From: Tetrapyrgos nigripes
Lineage: Eukaryota > Basidiomycota > Agaricomycetes > Agaricales > Campanellaceae
DNA length: 64,000 nt
Reading direction: 5' to 3'
Assembly: GCA_013368315.1 (NCBI GenBank)
Contig: JAACJM010000002.1
Span: 1,178,001 to 1,242,000, forward strand
Numbering within the stretch: position 1 is the first letter of the stretch; the number at the start of each line of letters is the position of its first letter. The notes under the pieces are model-generated. The model ran no database searches, was not told the DNA's origin, and saw nothing but the letters and a program-made list of their open reading frames with translations. The translations under genes were made by a program, and so were the position numbers. Below, piece after piece: positions 11,842 to 22,004 of this stretch.

Positions 11842-12750
11842 GTGGGCCACGCTGGTGCATGGAGAGTTTACAAACTCTGTAAAGGGAACTATATACAGAA
11901 CCTCGAGTAGAATGGTACCCTTATGTGTGGAATTTGCATTGCCTGCATTGAGGGTAAAGGCACTGCTCATCGTTATGACAATCCCAGTAACCGAGCCTCA
12001 CAGCCACTTGAGATCCTGCATATGGACACTTGTGGTCCTTTTCCCAAGCAGTCAGTACATGGCGCACTTCACTTCCATGTTATCATGGACAACCATACAA
12101 ATTGTCCTTTCGTCTCCTTCCTGAAGTCTAAGGATGAGGCTGTGACTCATGTCTGTAAGGTGGTACTGCAGCTTCTCACACTACACACAGACAAGGGTTG
12201 GACCATTGTGGAGCTTTGTCATGATGGTGCAGGAGAGTTTCTTGGGGCTGAGCTCACTGAGTGGCTGCAGGACAGAGGAATTGTTAGTGTCACGACGGTT
12301 GCATATGCTCACCAGTAGAATGGAAAGATTGAGAGGATGATCTGCACCATTGAGGAGATGGCAATCACTGAGTCTGGCTTACCCATGCAGTTTTGGGAAT
12401 ATGCAGTGGACATGTCAGTATACATACTTCACCACCTTCCCATGTCTGTCAGTCCTGACGATGTTACCCCCTATGAAAGGATGTTTGGCATGAAGCCAGA
12501 TGTGTCCAATATGCGTGCCCCATTCTGCCATTGCTGGTTCCTTATTCCTGAGGAAATCCACCAAAAAGGTGACCAACATTATGTCAAAGGAATATTTGTT
12601 GGATACTATGAGTGCCAAGTGGGTTGGTGTACCCGGGATACAAAGGGCAAGGAGCATTTTAGTTGGGACATGAAGTTTGACGAACGCACCTTTGGGAAGC
12701 TGAAAGGAGTACCTCGTACTCCACAACCTCTTATTGTTGATGTGGATACC
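11842..12750 (+). pseudogene. copia integrase region
   Basis: HHCC-like residues (VGHAG, then CGICIAC) precede the DDE core: LEILHMDTCGPFP, then VMDN-like strands, ELCHDGAGEFLG and NGKIERM. TAG at 12316-12318 lies inside HQ-NGKIERM where family members have Gln, so CAG to TAG. After the stop the frame is open with VGYYECQVGWCTRDTKGKEH, the usual integrase end. Confidence 0.85.
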
Positions 12751-13181
12751 ATTCCTCTTGATACCGTTCCCGAAGAACCAGTTGATACTGACTTGCCCCC
12801 AACTCCTTGTGTTACTCCTGCTAATTCCACACCCACTCCTTCTCCTGCCTTACATGATAATGATACGCTTCCTATTGTTGAGGACTTCATGCCTCCTTTA
12901 CCTCCCAATCCAGTTCCCACTGATAAACTGACCTCCTTACCACGTAACACTCGTTCTTGGACTCACACTGAGGTTGGAAAGACTTGGGTTGCTGAGCAGG
13001 ATAGGAGAGAAGCTATCTGTCTTAAGGCAAACATGACGAGAGCTCGTAATAAGTCTGTGTCTGCAGAAGCTCTTTCAGCTGTTGTGGGGTATCAGCATGC
13101 AGAGGCACTTCCCCCATTAGTTGATGTTGTTGGCTTGGATGATCTTGATCTATTTCCACTTCCGTTAACATTTTTCTCAAG

Positions 13182-14180
13182 TTGAAGAAGATCACAGATC
13201 GTATCTGGGATCTGAGGAAGGCACCATCAACACTTCAGGAAGCTGTCTCCTGTCCTGATGCTGGAGAGTGGATTACTGCCATGAAGACTGAGGTTGATCG
13301 TCTGGAGGCACTGGGGGTGTTTGCTCCTGTTTCTGCTTTACCACTGGATCGCAAAGCCATTGGCCTCCAATGGGTATACTCTTACAAGTATCACCCCGAT
13401 GGCTCTGTATCTGGTTATAAAGCTCAGGTAGTCGTCTTAGGTTGCCACCAAACCCCTGCAGACTATGACCAAAGTTCTGCACCTGTTGTCTGCCCAGATT
13501 CCATTCGTTGGTGCTTGGCTTTCGCTGCGAAGTACGGTTATTTCAAAACGGCTTTTCTGAATGCTCCCCTTCACCATGATGTGTTTGTCTACAGCATCCC
13601 AGGTTTTGGGGGAAAGGGAAGGTTCTTCCAACTGACTCGAGCTCTCTATGGGCTGAAACAGTCAGCAAGGGAGTGGTATTTCGAAATAAAGCATTTTTTG
13701 GAGTCTTTAGGATTTGCTGTCTGCCCAGCAGATCCTGGTGTCTTTGTTGGGAAGTGGACCGCCTCCTCATTGCCTGATGTACCTTTACGTGAGGGTCTTG
13801 ACAAGCATATCCTATTGATCTTCCTCCATGTTGATGACAGCTTGAACCTACACAACCATCCGGGAATTTATGATTGGCTCACACACATGATCCGCATGAA
13901 GTACAAGTTGACTGACAATGGGCCAGCATCACTTTTTCTTGGCATGCGCATTAGCAGGGACTGGTTTAGTCATTGTCTTTGGCTGTCCCAGGAAGTATAT
14001 ATTGCCGAAGTCCTCGAGTCCTTTGGTTTGGAGTCCTGCCATCCTCAATCTGTCCCCCTCTACAAAACCCTCTCAGATTCCTTCACATTTCACCTTACGC
14101 CTGCCATTCCCAGCACGTCTGAAGAGCTAAAGGCTTACTATCAACACCTTATTGGGTGTTTACTCTCGCCCAGATATTGC
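13182..14180 (+). pseudogene. copia reverse transcriptase region
   Basis: Starts after a frameshift near 13180. Landmarks: EWITAMKTEVDRLEALGVF, IGLQWVYSYKYHPDGSVSGY, FKTAFLNAPLHHDVFV, LTRALYGLKQSAREWYFEI, and LLIFLHVDDSLNL, where copia normally has YVDD. The Tyr-to-His change in the catalytic box is expected to cripple activity. The usual Asp of the first catalytic motif (DVKTAFLNG in active copies) is absent (YFKTAFLNA). Confidence 0.85.
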
Positions 14181-14809
14181 ATTTGTGGTTATGGCATTGA
14201 GCCAATTTAATTCCAACCCCACTCAGGAATATACAGTACACGCTTTGGGGGTCCTGCGTTACCTTTCGGAAACTAGGACTTACACCCTAGTGTATGGGGG
14301 TGGCAGCTCTCATGGGGGGACCTGTTCCATTCCTGGTACTGCTGACATAGGTTATACAGATGCTGACTGGGGGATGAATGAAGTAGATCGCCAATCTATT
14401 TTGGGATATGTGTTCTTCCTGCATGGTGGCCTGGTGGCGGTCTGCTGTCAAGCAGAAAACGGTGGCGCTGAGTTCAACAGAGTCAGAGCATATGGCTCTG
14501 ACACATGTGATGAAGAGAGCCCTGTGGTTGCAGTCATTTACATTGCTGGTCAGTTTTCCCTTACCTTTACCTTTTCCTTTGTTGTGTGATAACCAGAGTT
14601 CCATTGATATTGTGTCTGGTGATACGATTTCTAAGCAGGCTAAACACATTGATATTTGTTTTCATTTCTGCCTTTCACATATTTCTTCTGGTCTCTTTTC
14701 CTTGAATTGGGTTTCGACTACTTCTATGATTGCTGACATCTTTACCAAAGCACTCCCTAAAGACCTTCACTTCAAACATACTAAAGCTCTTTGCCTAGAA
14801 CCCATTTAA
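14181..14809 (+). pseudogene. copia RNase H region
   Basis: Contains RPDIAFVVMALSQFNSNP, ADIGYTDADWGMNEVDRQS, then after a shift VALSSTESEHMAL, LCDNQSSIDIVSG, KHIDICFHF and MIADIFTKALPKDLHF. All are standard copia RNase H blocks. A frameshift lies near 14440. The ORF ends at 14809, about 70 bp before the 3' LTR. Confidence 0.85.
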
Positions 14810-14942
14810 CTTCTTTCCTCCTCTTCTTCATTTTTTCTTCTGACTTATCCTTCCTTTGCGCTGCACGTCGGATGGGGGTGTGCTGTGAATAGCCCCTATC
14901 ATCCACAATATCTTATCTATTTTCCTTATCTTTTATTGTTAT

Positions 14943-16877
14943 TACGAGGCCTTTAGGCTGAGTTAATTTATGTCATAGTGACCTCCCAAAGCTTTTCGAC
15001 AGGTTCAAACTCCCACCCCTGTTCATTGCCGCTCGTCGAGTGCCCATCCATTATGACATTGTTCATGGGTTTCTCGGAACAACTGGTAACCAAGGCAGCG
15101 TTTGCACCTTGCCTTCGACGCTGCCTTTCTTCCCTGTTCCCCACTGCACCTGGGTCTCTCCACTGCCGCTTCATCCTTTCTTAAATTCAATATTGACCAT
15201 TTACGAGGCCTTTAGGCTGAGTCAATTTTCAATTTATGTCGCAGAGCAACCTTCCAAATCTTTTCCACGGGTTCAATCTCCCACCCCTAAGTCGGTCTTT
15301 ACTCCTGACAACTGAAGGTCGGAAATGTCTAGACGCGGTCTGGATCAGATCCATGTGATGACAACCACGACGTCATGCCAGCGTGTCCAGACTTGACCTT
15401 CACCCTCATGACCACCTCCTCTCCCCATCTCACCCTTTGCATTTCACAGCTACTAGACATGGCCTGGCCTAGGCAAAGTCCTTATCTTCCGAGTCATGCA
15501 CAAGACATATACATACAGGCAAAATGATAGCAAGGCCCTGTTGGTGCGTATTTTTGTCATGTTCTTTTATTTAGCTTTTCTCTTGTCTCGTAGCTCCATC
15601 GCGTACTTTGTACCTCTCTATCGTCTATTTCACAGAGTAGAAAGAGGTCTACTTGTACGTCTAGGTCCAAGCTGAGAGGAACCGTTACACTGTTCATCTC
15701 ATTCTACCTGTCCCACTCCTGGATCCGCCTTGAAGACACACCGAAAAGGGACAAATTTCCGCTTGACGGATACATGACCGGATATGTGTATGAAAATGAG
15801 ATATATTTGGAATCTAGATATAAGTACGAAAAGATGATGTATCTGTAAGCTAGATATTTGATCAGAAAGTTGCTATATAAAGATGAATTTTTAGTATATT
15901 TGATTGGTGTGCAGACATATTCTGTATCAAAGCTATTGCAACAACTACAAAAAGACCTCAAATCAGGATTCCAGACATGATTACAGATATGTGTCTGAAA
16001 AGACAATAAGTCCGGATTCCGGACAAGGGTCCCGATAGTAGTCCTGGCAGATGAACTGATAGATCAGAATGAATGCTATAAAAATATCAGTATTACGGAC
16101 ATATAAACTATATGCACCCATATCTGGAAGCCGGATGCATTGTCTTTTCGGACACATATCTGTAACTATATCCGGATTCTCGATTCTCGGTCTTTTTGTA
16201 CTTCTTTTAATAGCTTTGATACATAATATGTCTATACACCAATCAAATATACTAAAAGGCATACCTATATAGCAACTTTCTGTTCAAATATCTAGCTTAC
16301 TGATACATCATCTTTTTGTACTTATATCTAGTTTCCAGATATATCTCATTCTCGTACACATATCCGGTCACAGATCCGTCAAGCGGAAATTTGTCCCTTT
16401 TTGGCGTGAGATCCAGCACTTCATGCACAGGTGACAATGTTTACCACTGGTTGGTTTTTTTGCATTGGCCTTTGCTGGTATGGCGCAGGTGCAGGTGTTA
16501 TTGGGAAACGGGCTGCTCACGTCGTTGACCTTACTTCCTAGTTAAAGTTGGGTTGTTAGAACTGTTGGTGGTCAGGATGCCCGTTGTTCTCATTCATTCT
16601 GAGACGTCTATGATCTTGGGTGCTAACATTGATGTTTCTTTTATATATCGGATGCTGAAGTCATTTCTGTATATATTTTGAATCCTTATGCATTATTCAA
16701 TGTTGAACATTGTTCATTTACTGTTCTCTGTCTTACAAGTTCTGGTATAGTCAATATTATGTGTTTTGCCTCACAATTGCTCTACATGGAAGATGTAATT
16801 TTTGGTCCTGCTGAAGACCATACCAAAGGAAGGGGCCTCGTAGCTTGCCATGCGAAGCAGTGGCCCCTTACCTCAGT
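14943..16877 (+). mobile_element. Helentron/HLE2-like rolling-circle element copy 1, in the copia 3' LTR
   Basis: The intact 5' LTR gives the empty site. Removing 14943-16877 restores it exactly, with one T on each side and no target duplication. The left end reads TACGAGGCCTTTAGGCTG, the right end CCTTACCTCAGT. An inset inverted repeat (GGCCTCGTAG near 16837) answers the left terminus, followed by a stem-loop (GCCATGCGAAGCAGTGGC). A second 5'-end copy lies at 15203, and a MITE at 15737-16408. No Rep/helicase gene is seen, so it is non-autonomous. HLE2 identity is inferred from known hallmarks: T-T insertion, asymmetric inverted repeats, 3' hairpin. Confidence 0.72.
15737..16408. mobile_element. 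672-bp MITE of the CACGCC family
   Basis: Termini are inverted: CACACCGAAAAGGGACAAAT at the left and ATTTGTCCCTTTTTGGCGTG at the right. A 3-bp duplication AGA flanks it (15734-15736, 16409-16411). The arms are inverted repeats of over 200 bp (for example GCAACTTTCTG, TTTTTGTACTTC and their complements). No coding capacity. CAC termini and a 3-bp duplication would suit a CACTA-like mobiliser, which is inferred. Confidence 0.8.
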
Positions 16878-16966
16878 TTGTTTACCAAAAGCTTCTACAC
16901 TATATAAGGGCATTTCTCTCTTATCTCCTCATCCTTTCACTCCGTCTTTGCGTGTTGGTTGAGGAG

Positions 16967-17018
16967 GTAAGACTTTCACTCTTTACTTATATATTTCATT
17001 TACTAACTACCTAACTAG
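16967..17018 (+). other. intron-like 52-bp segment inside the copia LTR
   Basis: It begins GTAAGAC after GAGGAG, has TACTAAC at 17001-17007 (a consensus branch site) and ends CTAACTAG. In the 5' LTR and in the second tandem copy (after 17090) the flanks are joined exactly. This is the pattern left when a spliced RNA is reverse-transcribed. Confidence 0.75.
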
Positions 17019-17151
17019 CTATATCTGACTTGCGTGTATTCTCGTTAGGTACTTATTGATCCTTTCACTCTGTCTTTGCGTGTTGGTTGAGGAGCTATAT
17101 CTGACTTGCGTGTATTCTCGTTAGGTTGTGATCTAAGGCCACAACAATTCG

Positions 17152-18662
17152 GAACTTTGTCAATGAACCTGACTTTTTACAAATCTCCAATCGCACCGTT
17201 CTTGATGATAGTCATGCAAACAATAGGGATATCTGACATACCATAAAATGGTATTGTCATAAGTATTACATAGGACAAGTATTCCGAGGATGATAGTTTC
17301 ATCTTTTATTTCATCTCTTTTTCATTTTCTTTTGATTTACTATTTTCCTTTTCAAATATTGTACTGCCTTATTTTCAGACAACACTGGGTGCAAACACTT
17401 GTAATTCCTTGGATATACAGAGGAATTACATAAGACTTACACTGGTACACTCAATATGTAAGTCCACTTGACTTACTGAAGTATTACCCAAGACCAAGAA
17501 AAATAGAACAATTATATATGACTATTGTAAGGCATGAAGTTTCACAGTGGTCCTTGGTAATACTTCAGTAAGTCAAGTGGACTTACATATTGAGTGTACT
17601 AGTGTAAGTCTTGTGTAATTCCTCTGTATATCTAAGGAATTACAAGTGTTTGCACCCGGTGCAAGTCACAACAAGTCATAGTCAAGTCACAGTGACTCAT
17701 GGACATTTGCAACTTAAATATATTTTCAGATTTCTTCAAACTTCCTACTTATGATACATTCTTATTTACGCAGCCTTACGCAGCTGCCAAGTAAGTACAA
17801 AATGTATAAATAAGTAGCTAAGTACAGTGAGCAACCCAGATCCTTGCATCTCAAGCTTTTCCCCAAATCAGTCTCAGCCACAATCTTACATCGTCTCTTA
17901 GGCGATTGTTAACTTCTTTTGGATATCTCAGATATCTACCATTCATCCTCACACTCTCAAGATCTCGTTATTGTTCAGTTTCGAGGCACTTATCGAGGGA
18001 ATCGACTCTCATCGGGATTCTCTGACTTTGATCAAGTCTGAGGAGATATCTCGAGCGTTAATTTAGCGCGCATCAATATCCATTTGTATCTTCGTGATGG
18101 CTTCTTCCGCATTCATCAAAGCTGTTGTGACATGTCGTCATTTTCTTCGCCATGGCCCGCTCCATGTGTTCTCGATGAACTTACGCAGAGGGCATCCGGT
18201 CAATTCATTTATGTTTCCACAGTACTGAAGTACGTTGAGGAGTCAAACTCGTATCCTCCTGAACGTCTTGACACCATTTTGGGATTACCTGTCAGTGATG
18301 CCACGGCATTTACAGATTTGGATACCCTATACTGCCAGATCTTGTCGTTGATACCTCGAAAGGACGATATTATCCAGGTGTTGGCATTCGTTCTTTTGAC
18401 CAGGAATAGATCAAGCATGGGCATTCTGGAACAGATGTTCTCTATGCCCCGTGGAGCCGTGCCCGTAGCTTTCCGAGGACTTCACTCGGTTCCCAACATC
18501 TCCATCGACTCTGTGACCATTTATCATAAATCATTTGCCGATTTTCTTCAGGATTCTCGACGCTCAAGAGAATACTTTGTAGACCTTGATGACTTTCGAA
18601 ATCGATTCGTTGAACGTTGTGACGCCATTCTGGCCAAACGGGACTCTTTGCCACTCAAGTGA
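17152..18662 (+). pseudogene. NACHT gene relic, continuation after copia
   Basis: At 17147 the frame picks up after the duplicated ATTCG: RNFVNEPDFLQISNRTVLDD (17150-17210), the usual sequence after the SRPEP motif. It breaks near 17235. The helical region returns at 18145: SPWPAPCVLDELTQRASGQF, YVSTVLKYVEESNSYPPERL, DLDTLYCQILSLIP, YHKSFADFLQDSRRS, ending at TGA 18660-18662. The 0.9 kb between them holds a palindromic MITE and AT-rich sequence, so more than one insertion has occurred. The 18.1-18.66 kb part is fully open and may once have had its own start. Confidence 0.75.
17387..17657. mobile_element. 271-bp palindromic MITE
   Basis: The arms are inverted repeats of about 105 bp, starting GGGTGCAAACACTTGTAATT and ending in its complement. 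Inner arm words ACTTACTGAAGTATTACC and complement bracket an AT-rich loop of about 60 bp. No coding capacity; no clear target duplication. It lies between the two parts of the NACHT relic. Confidence 0.8.
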
Positions 18663-19400
18663 GTTCACTACAGCACTTGCATACAGTATTGCCCTCACCG
18701 ATATCAGTGTTTCCATGTCCCAGGTTGAGCGTTGGGACTGGCTCGTTGACCAGCCGAATGAATGAATCAGAGCTGTACTTCACCGTCTCGATGAAGGCCG
18801 TCTTCAGATGCTGGAGAAACTTGCTTCGCTAGAGCGGGGTACTATGATGCCTGTACCGGTAGTGTTCCTGGCAAAGATGCTCTGCCTATCCGCTGAGGAG
18901 GTGTTATCTATGTCGCAACATTAGGCTACATCTTGGAACTTCAACGAGGTACCGTCCGCATACGCGTCAAAATTTTCAAGACGGTTTTATCTCCAAATGT
19001 CAACGATGGAATGGCATTTGCAGATCTGGATATCCTGTACCGTGAAAATTTGTCATCGATCTCCATAAGGAGCAGTTTCTTCCTGTATTGGACTGTATAC
19101 CCTCGAGCTGCGGCAAACAACCCATTCAGGCTCTGGAACAGTTGTTTTCACTGCCAAGCGAAGCCGTCATCGCACTGGGAGAATTAGACTCTGCTCTGAA
19201 TGACTCCCCTAGTTCTGTCCGCACTTATTACCGCGGATCACTTTCGTCTTTGGTGCATCATATCTTGGTCCAAAGCCGGTAATAAACTCCTCCTCTTCCG
19301 GAGGTCATGGCAACATTTCACAGACCTCGATGGTATTCGAAGTATTTTGATGAAGCTGTGGGGGGTCCTTTTGAATTTTGAACCGGTATAGGTAAATGTA
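18663..19400 (+). pseudogene. degenerate second copy of the NACHT C-terminal helical region
   Basis: Scattered pieces repeat the order of the block at 18.15-18.66 kb: MAFADLDILYRENLSSI (18,990-19,065) against AFTDLDTLYCQILSLIP; QALEQLFSLPSEAVIALGEL (about 19,120-19,180) against ILEQMFSMPRGAVPVAFRGL; then HFTDLDGIRSIL (19,315-19,350). Frames change several times. It suggests an old tandem duplication or a tandem STAND gene pair. Confidence 0.55.
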
Positions 19401-19703
19401 AATGTTCCCAAGCTTCAAAAATGCTCGAATAATCTGGTATGTAACGGTTCGATCCCTGCTGTACGAAGAAAGGGTGAAGCTTATCGTTTGAATGTGATTA
19501 TACATAGGTATTCCAAAGTTCTAATTGATTTCTTGGATGCTACGGTGAATTTAAAGACGCGTTGAGGAAACGTTTCTGGACGTATATACTATACCAGTAA
19601 TTTCGCACAAATCCTTTCGCAGTTATGATCATTCTCCCTATGGATACAATACCCACTGATATCAAATCCAATTCGAAGCCAAACCACTCATATTTACATG
19701 TAT

Positions 19704-20388
19704 CTCAGACCGTATAGTCAAACAATGCACCAGATGTACACAAAACCTAAAAGATCGCACTCATCAGTGTCAAAGCTCATTTAGAACTAAACCGTCGACG
19801 TACCTCCTCAGGATAAATATTTGTACAACCATCAAGCACATTCGGATTGTTATGGAGGAGCGTACTGAGAGGGATTCCAGCATTTGTAGTGATAGCTTCG
19901 CAATTACTACCTCCAACCACAGTGGTGTCGGTACAGTCTTTGCCTAGGAGACCGAGGCAGATTATCTAGGGAGTATCCAAGCATCAGCCTTCACGATCAG
20001 GAAAGGATTCGGACAAGATTGAATCCAAAAAAAAGAATAAGACTAAGATAGTTCGTAATACGCACCTCCCCGACTTGCAGATTAGTACAATTAGCGTCGA
20101 TCACACCTTTATTGGCGTTGGCGAGCTGAAATGTAGAGGAATGCTGAGCAGCGGAGATTGCATCGCAGACGTCTCCTGGTTTCACAGTGTAGTTCCGAGC
20201 GCATTGGGATGGACCGAATTGAGCGTTGGTGAAGGAAGCTGGTTACATTTAGTGTGGTTGAAGTTGAAGGTTAGTATAGTGATAGCTTGAGGAGGGAGTA
20301 GGGGGTAGGGAGACGATGGTAACGAATGAGACTTACCCAGCAAAAGGGCGACAGAGGTGATGGCGGAAATGCGAGTGTAGGAGAACAT
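19704..20388 (-). CDS. secreted protein with two LysM domains
   Basis: Exons: 20388-20337, 20238-20066, 19965-19804 and about 19746-19704. Introns have GTAAGT, GTGCGT and GTACGT donors. The start MFSYTRISAITSVALLL opens a signal peptide ending near FTNA. LysM 1: CARNYTVKPGDVCDAISAAQ ... LANANKGVIDANCTNLQVGE. LysM 2: CTDTTVVGGSNCEAITTNAG ... NNPNVLDGCTNIYPEE, then VLCTS. LysM modules bind chitin-type glycans outside the cell; fungal forms often shield hyphae or mask chitin. Paired Cys residues suggest disulfides. About 143 aa. The last exon's frame should be checked on the read, since one base decides whether it ends after TSGALFDYTV. Confidence 0.85.
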
Positions 20389-21685
20389 GTTGTCTGTTCG
20401 GAATGTGGAGATGATACTTGGAGTAGAGTTTGAGGGAAGCAGTGGGAGGAGAAAAGCTACTGAAGCTTGGTCGGTAACAGGTCAAAACCTTGACCTTTTA
20501 TACTTTTTCCCGACCACTACTACACCTTCGAGCGGGTCCGGAAGCATCGCAAAAAATGTGGCATGGTGGTTTCTACGTCGTCGAGTCATTGCCCCAAGTC
20601 AGCTCAGGATGTCAAACGCTCTTGACTCGCAATATCAAAGGTGTTCCAGATTGTGATAAGCAATACGTACTACTCTATGACTAGGGTAACTCAGCGAAAT
20701 ATAACAGGATTTCCATCAGAGTCAAATCAGAGTCGCAAGTTGAATAGACTTATGGCGCTTGTTCTCTTTCGAATGGAATCAAGATTGCCGCGATGGACAT
20801 GTACATCGACGGAAGCGAGTGGGTTGTACACGTAGCCATCAAGGGTCGCCTAGGAAAGGTACACTTTAAGTCTATTGACTGCAGAGTCTAGGACTCTAGA
20901 TATCTGAATTGGTTCAGCAAAATGACTCGGAAAAAAGTTCAACATGTGGGTGCGATAAAAATACGATTCACTTCTTGACGTTGACGTTTTTGATTCTGGT
21001 ATTGAAATGCTCAAATCGTGGTAATGATTCAGAGTAGGTGTACATGCCAATAAGAAGAGTAGACATTGACATTATATTTTGAGCGGGATAAATCGATGAT
21101 TGCCACTCTCAACGCAGAGAAACAGAGACGTCTGAATATTGAAATGTTTGAACGGAAGTACAGTGGCTCAGTACTAGTATAGCGATGACGATAGACCGCC
21201 TTGGTCTCTCGTTGATGTCCTTTATGCTATTATATTCTGTAAGCCTTCACATACTAACATACATAAGTAGTAAAAAGAAAAAGACGTAATACCTAGGCAC
21301 AAATCTGCCCAAATATAACGGGCATGGCATACTACTGCGAAGACCGGAGGATAGCAAGTATCCAGCGAACAACCGACAAGGCGAGACCGAAGACTCGTCT
21401 AACGCAACTCCTCAAACACCCCACCTCCCCATCTCTCACCTCCTACCGCCTCCCACTCACTTCACGGCTCCAACCATCCTCCCATCAGAGATCAGGATTC
21501 TTTGCCCCGGCCTCTGCAAGTTTCAAGCGTCATTCACTCCTTTCAAATTCCTGTGTCTGGTATTCCCGTCACGGCCACTGGGACTTCACCAACAACCTCG
21601 CCCTCCCTTTGGTCGGCTTTTGGTTCACCCCATCTCCCATCCCATCCGCACCTCTTCCCCCACCCCCTTTGCATGTTCCCTCTAC
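20389..21685. other. intergenic, upstream of the LysM gene
   Basis: No gene is supported. An open frame at 21324-21689 (+) has Pro-rich, shadow-like composition and no splice support. Confidence 0.4.
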
Positions 21686-22004
21686 TTAGACTTCGCCAGT
21701 ACAGCAAAGGGTAGAGTCATCACCGTCAACTGTGATAGTGACAGTCTCGGTGATATCGCCAATGTCAGAGTCTTTAATGAAACACGGAAGCGGCTTGAAC
21801 CCTGTAAACTGAGAAGAAACGTCGGTGAAAATGCATAGAGCAAGTAGGCTGTTGTTGTCAGCACAACATACCTTTTCCCACTGTTGGCAGTCGGGTAACT
21901 TGAGACAAGTCGTTCTGTGGATTAGAATTGGGTCAGTAGTCGGTATTGTATCCACTAGCTGGGACATACGTCCACGGTCCGAGGAAACAGGGATGGACTT
22001 TTTA

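Larger units (their letters stand above)
9032..17146 (+). mobile_element. Ty1/copia LTR retrotransposon, decayed, with nested insertion
   Basis: LTRs begin TGCTGTGAATAGCC and end CCACAACA. The target duplication ATTCG is perfect (9027-9031 and 17147-17151). The order gag, protease, integrase, RT, RNase H is that of Ty1/copia. A purine tract (CGGATGGGGGTG) precedes the 3' LTR at 14881. Several frameshifts and stops (TGA 11839-11841, TAG 12316-12318) show it is inactive. It lies within a NACHT gene. Its 3' LTR holds an element at 14943-16877. Total is 8.1 kb, of which about 6.2 kb is copia. Confidence 0.93.
14881..17146 (+). repeat. copia 3' LTR, split by a nested element and partly duplicated
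   Basis: LTR sequence runs 14881-14942, is cut by an element, and resumes at 16878 exactly where the 5' LTR continues. The segment CTTTCACTCCGTCTTTG...TTCTCGTTAGG is present twice in tandem (about 16935-17049 and 17060-17125). The first copy carries a 52-bp intron-like insert; the second, like the 5' LTR, does not. Confidence 0.88.

Noticed and set aside
14944..15030. tRNA-derived SINE
   Set aside because: The B-box fits, but there is no tRNA fold, no poly-A tail and no target duplication, and the same ends recur as 5' termini of longer units inserted between T and T. A Helentron-like origin explains more.
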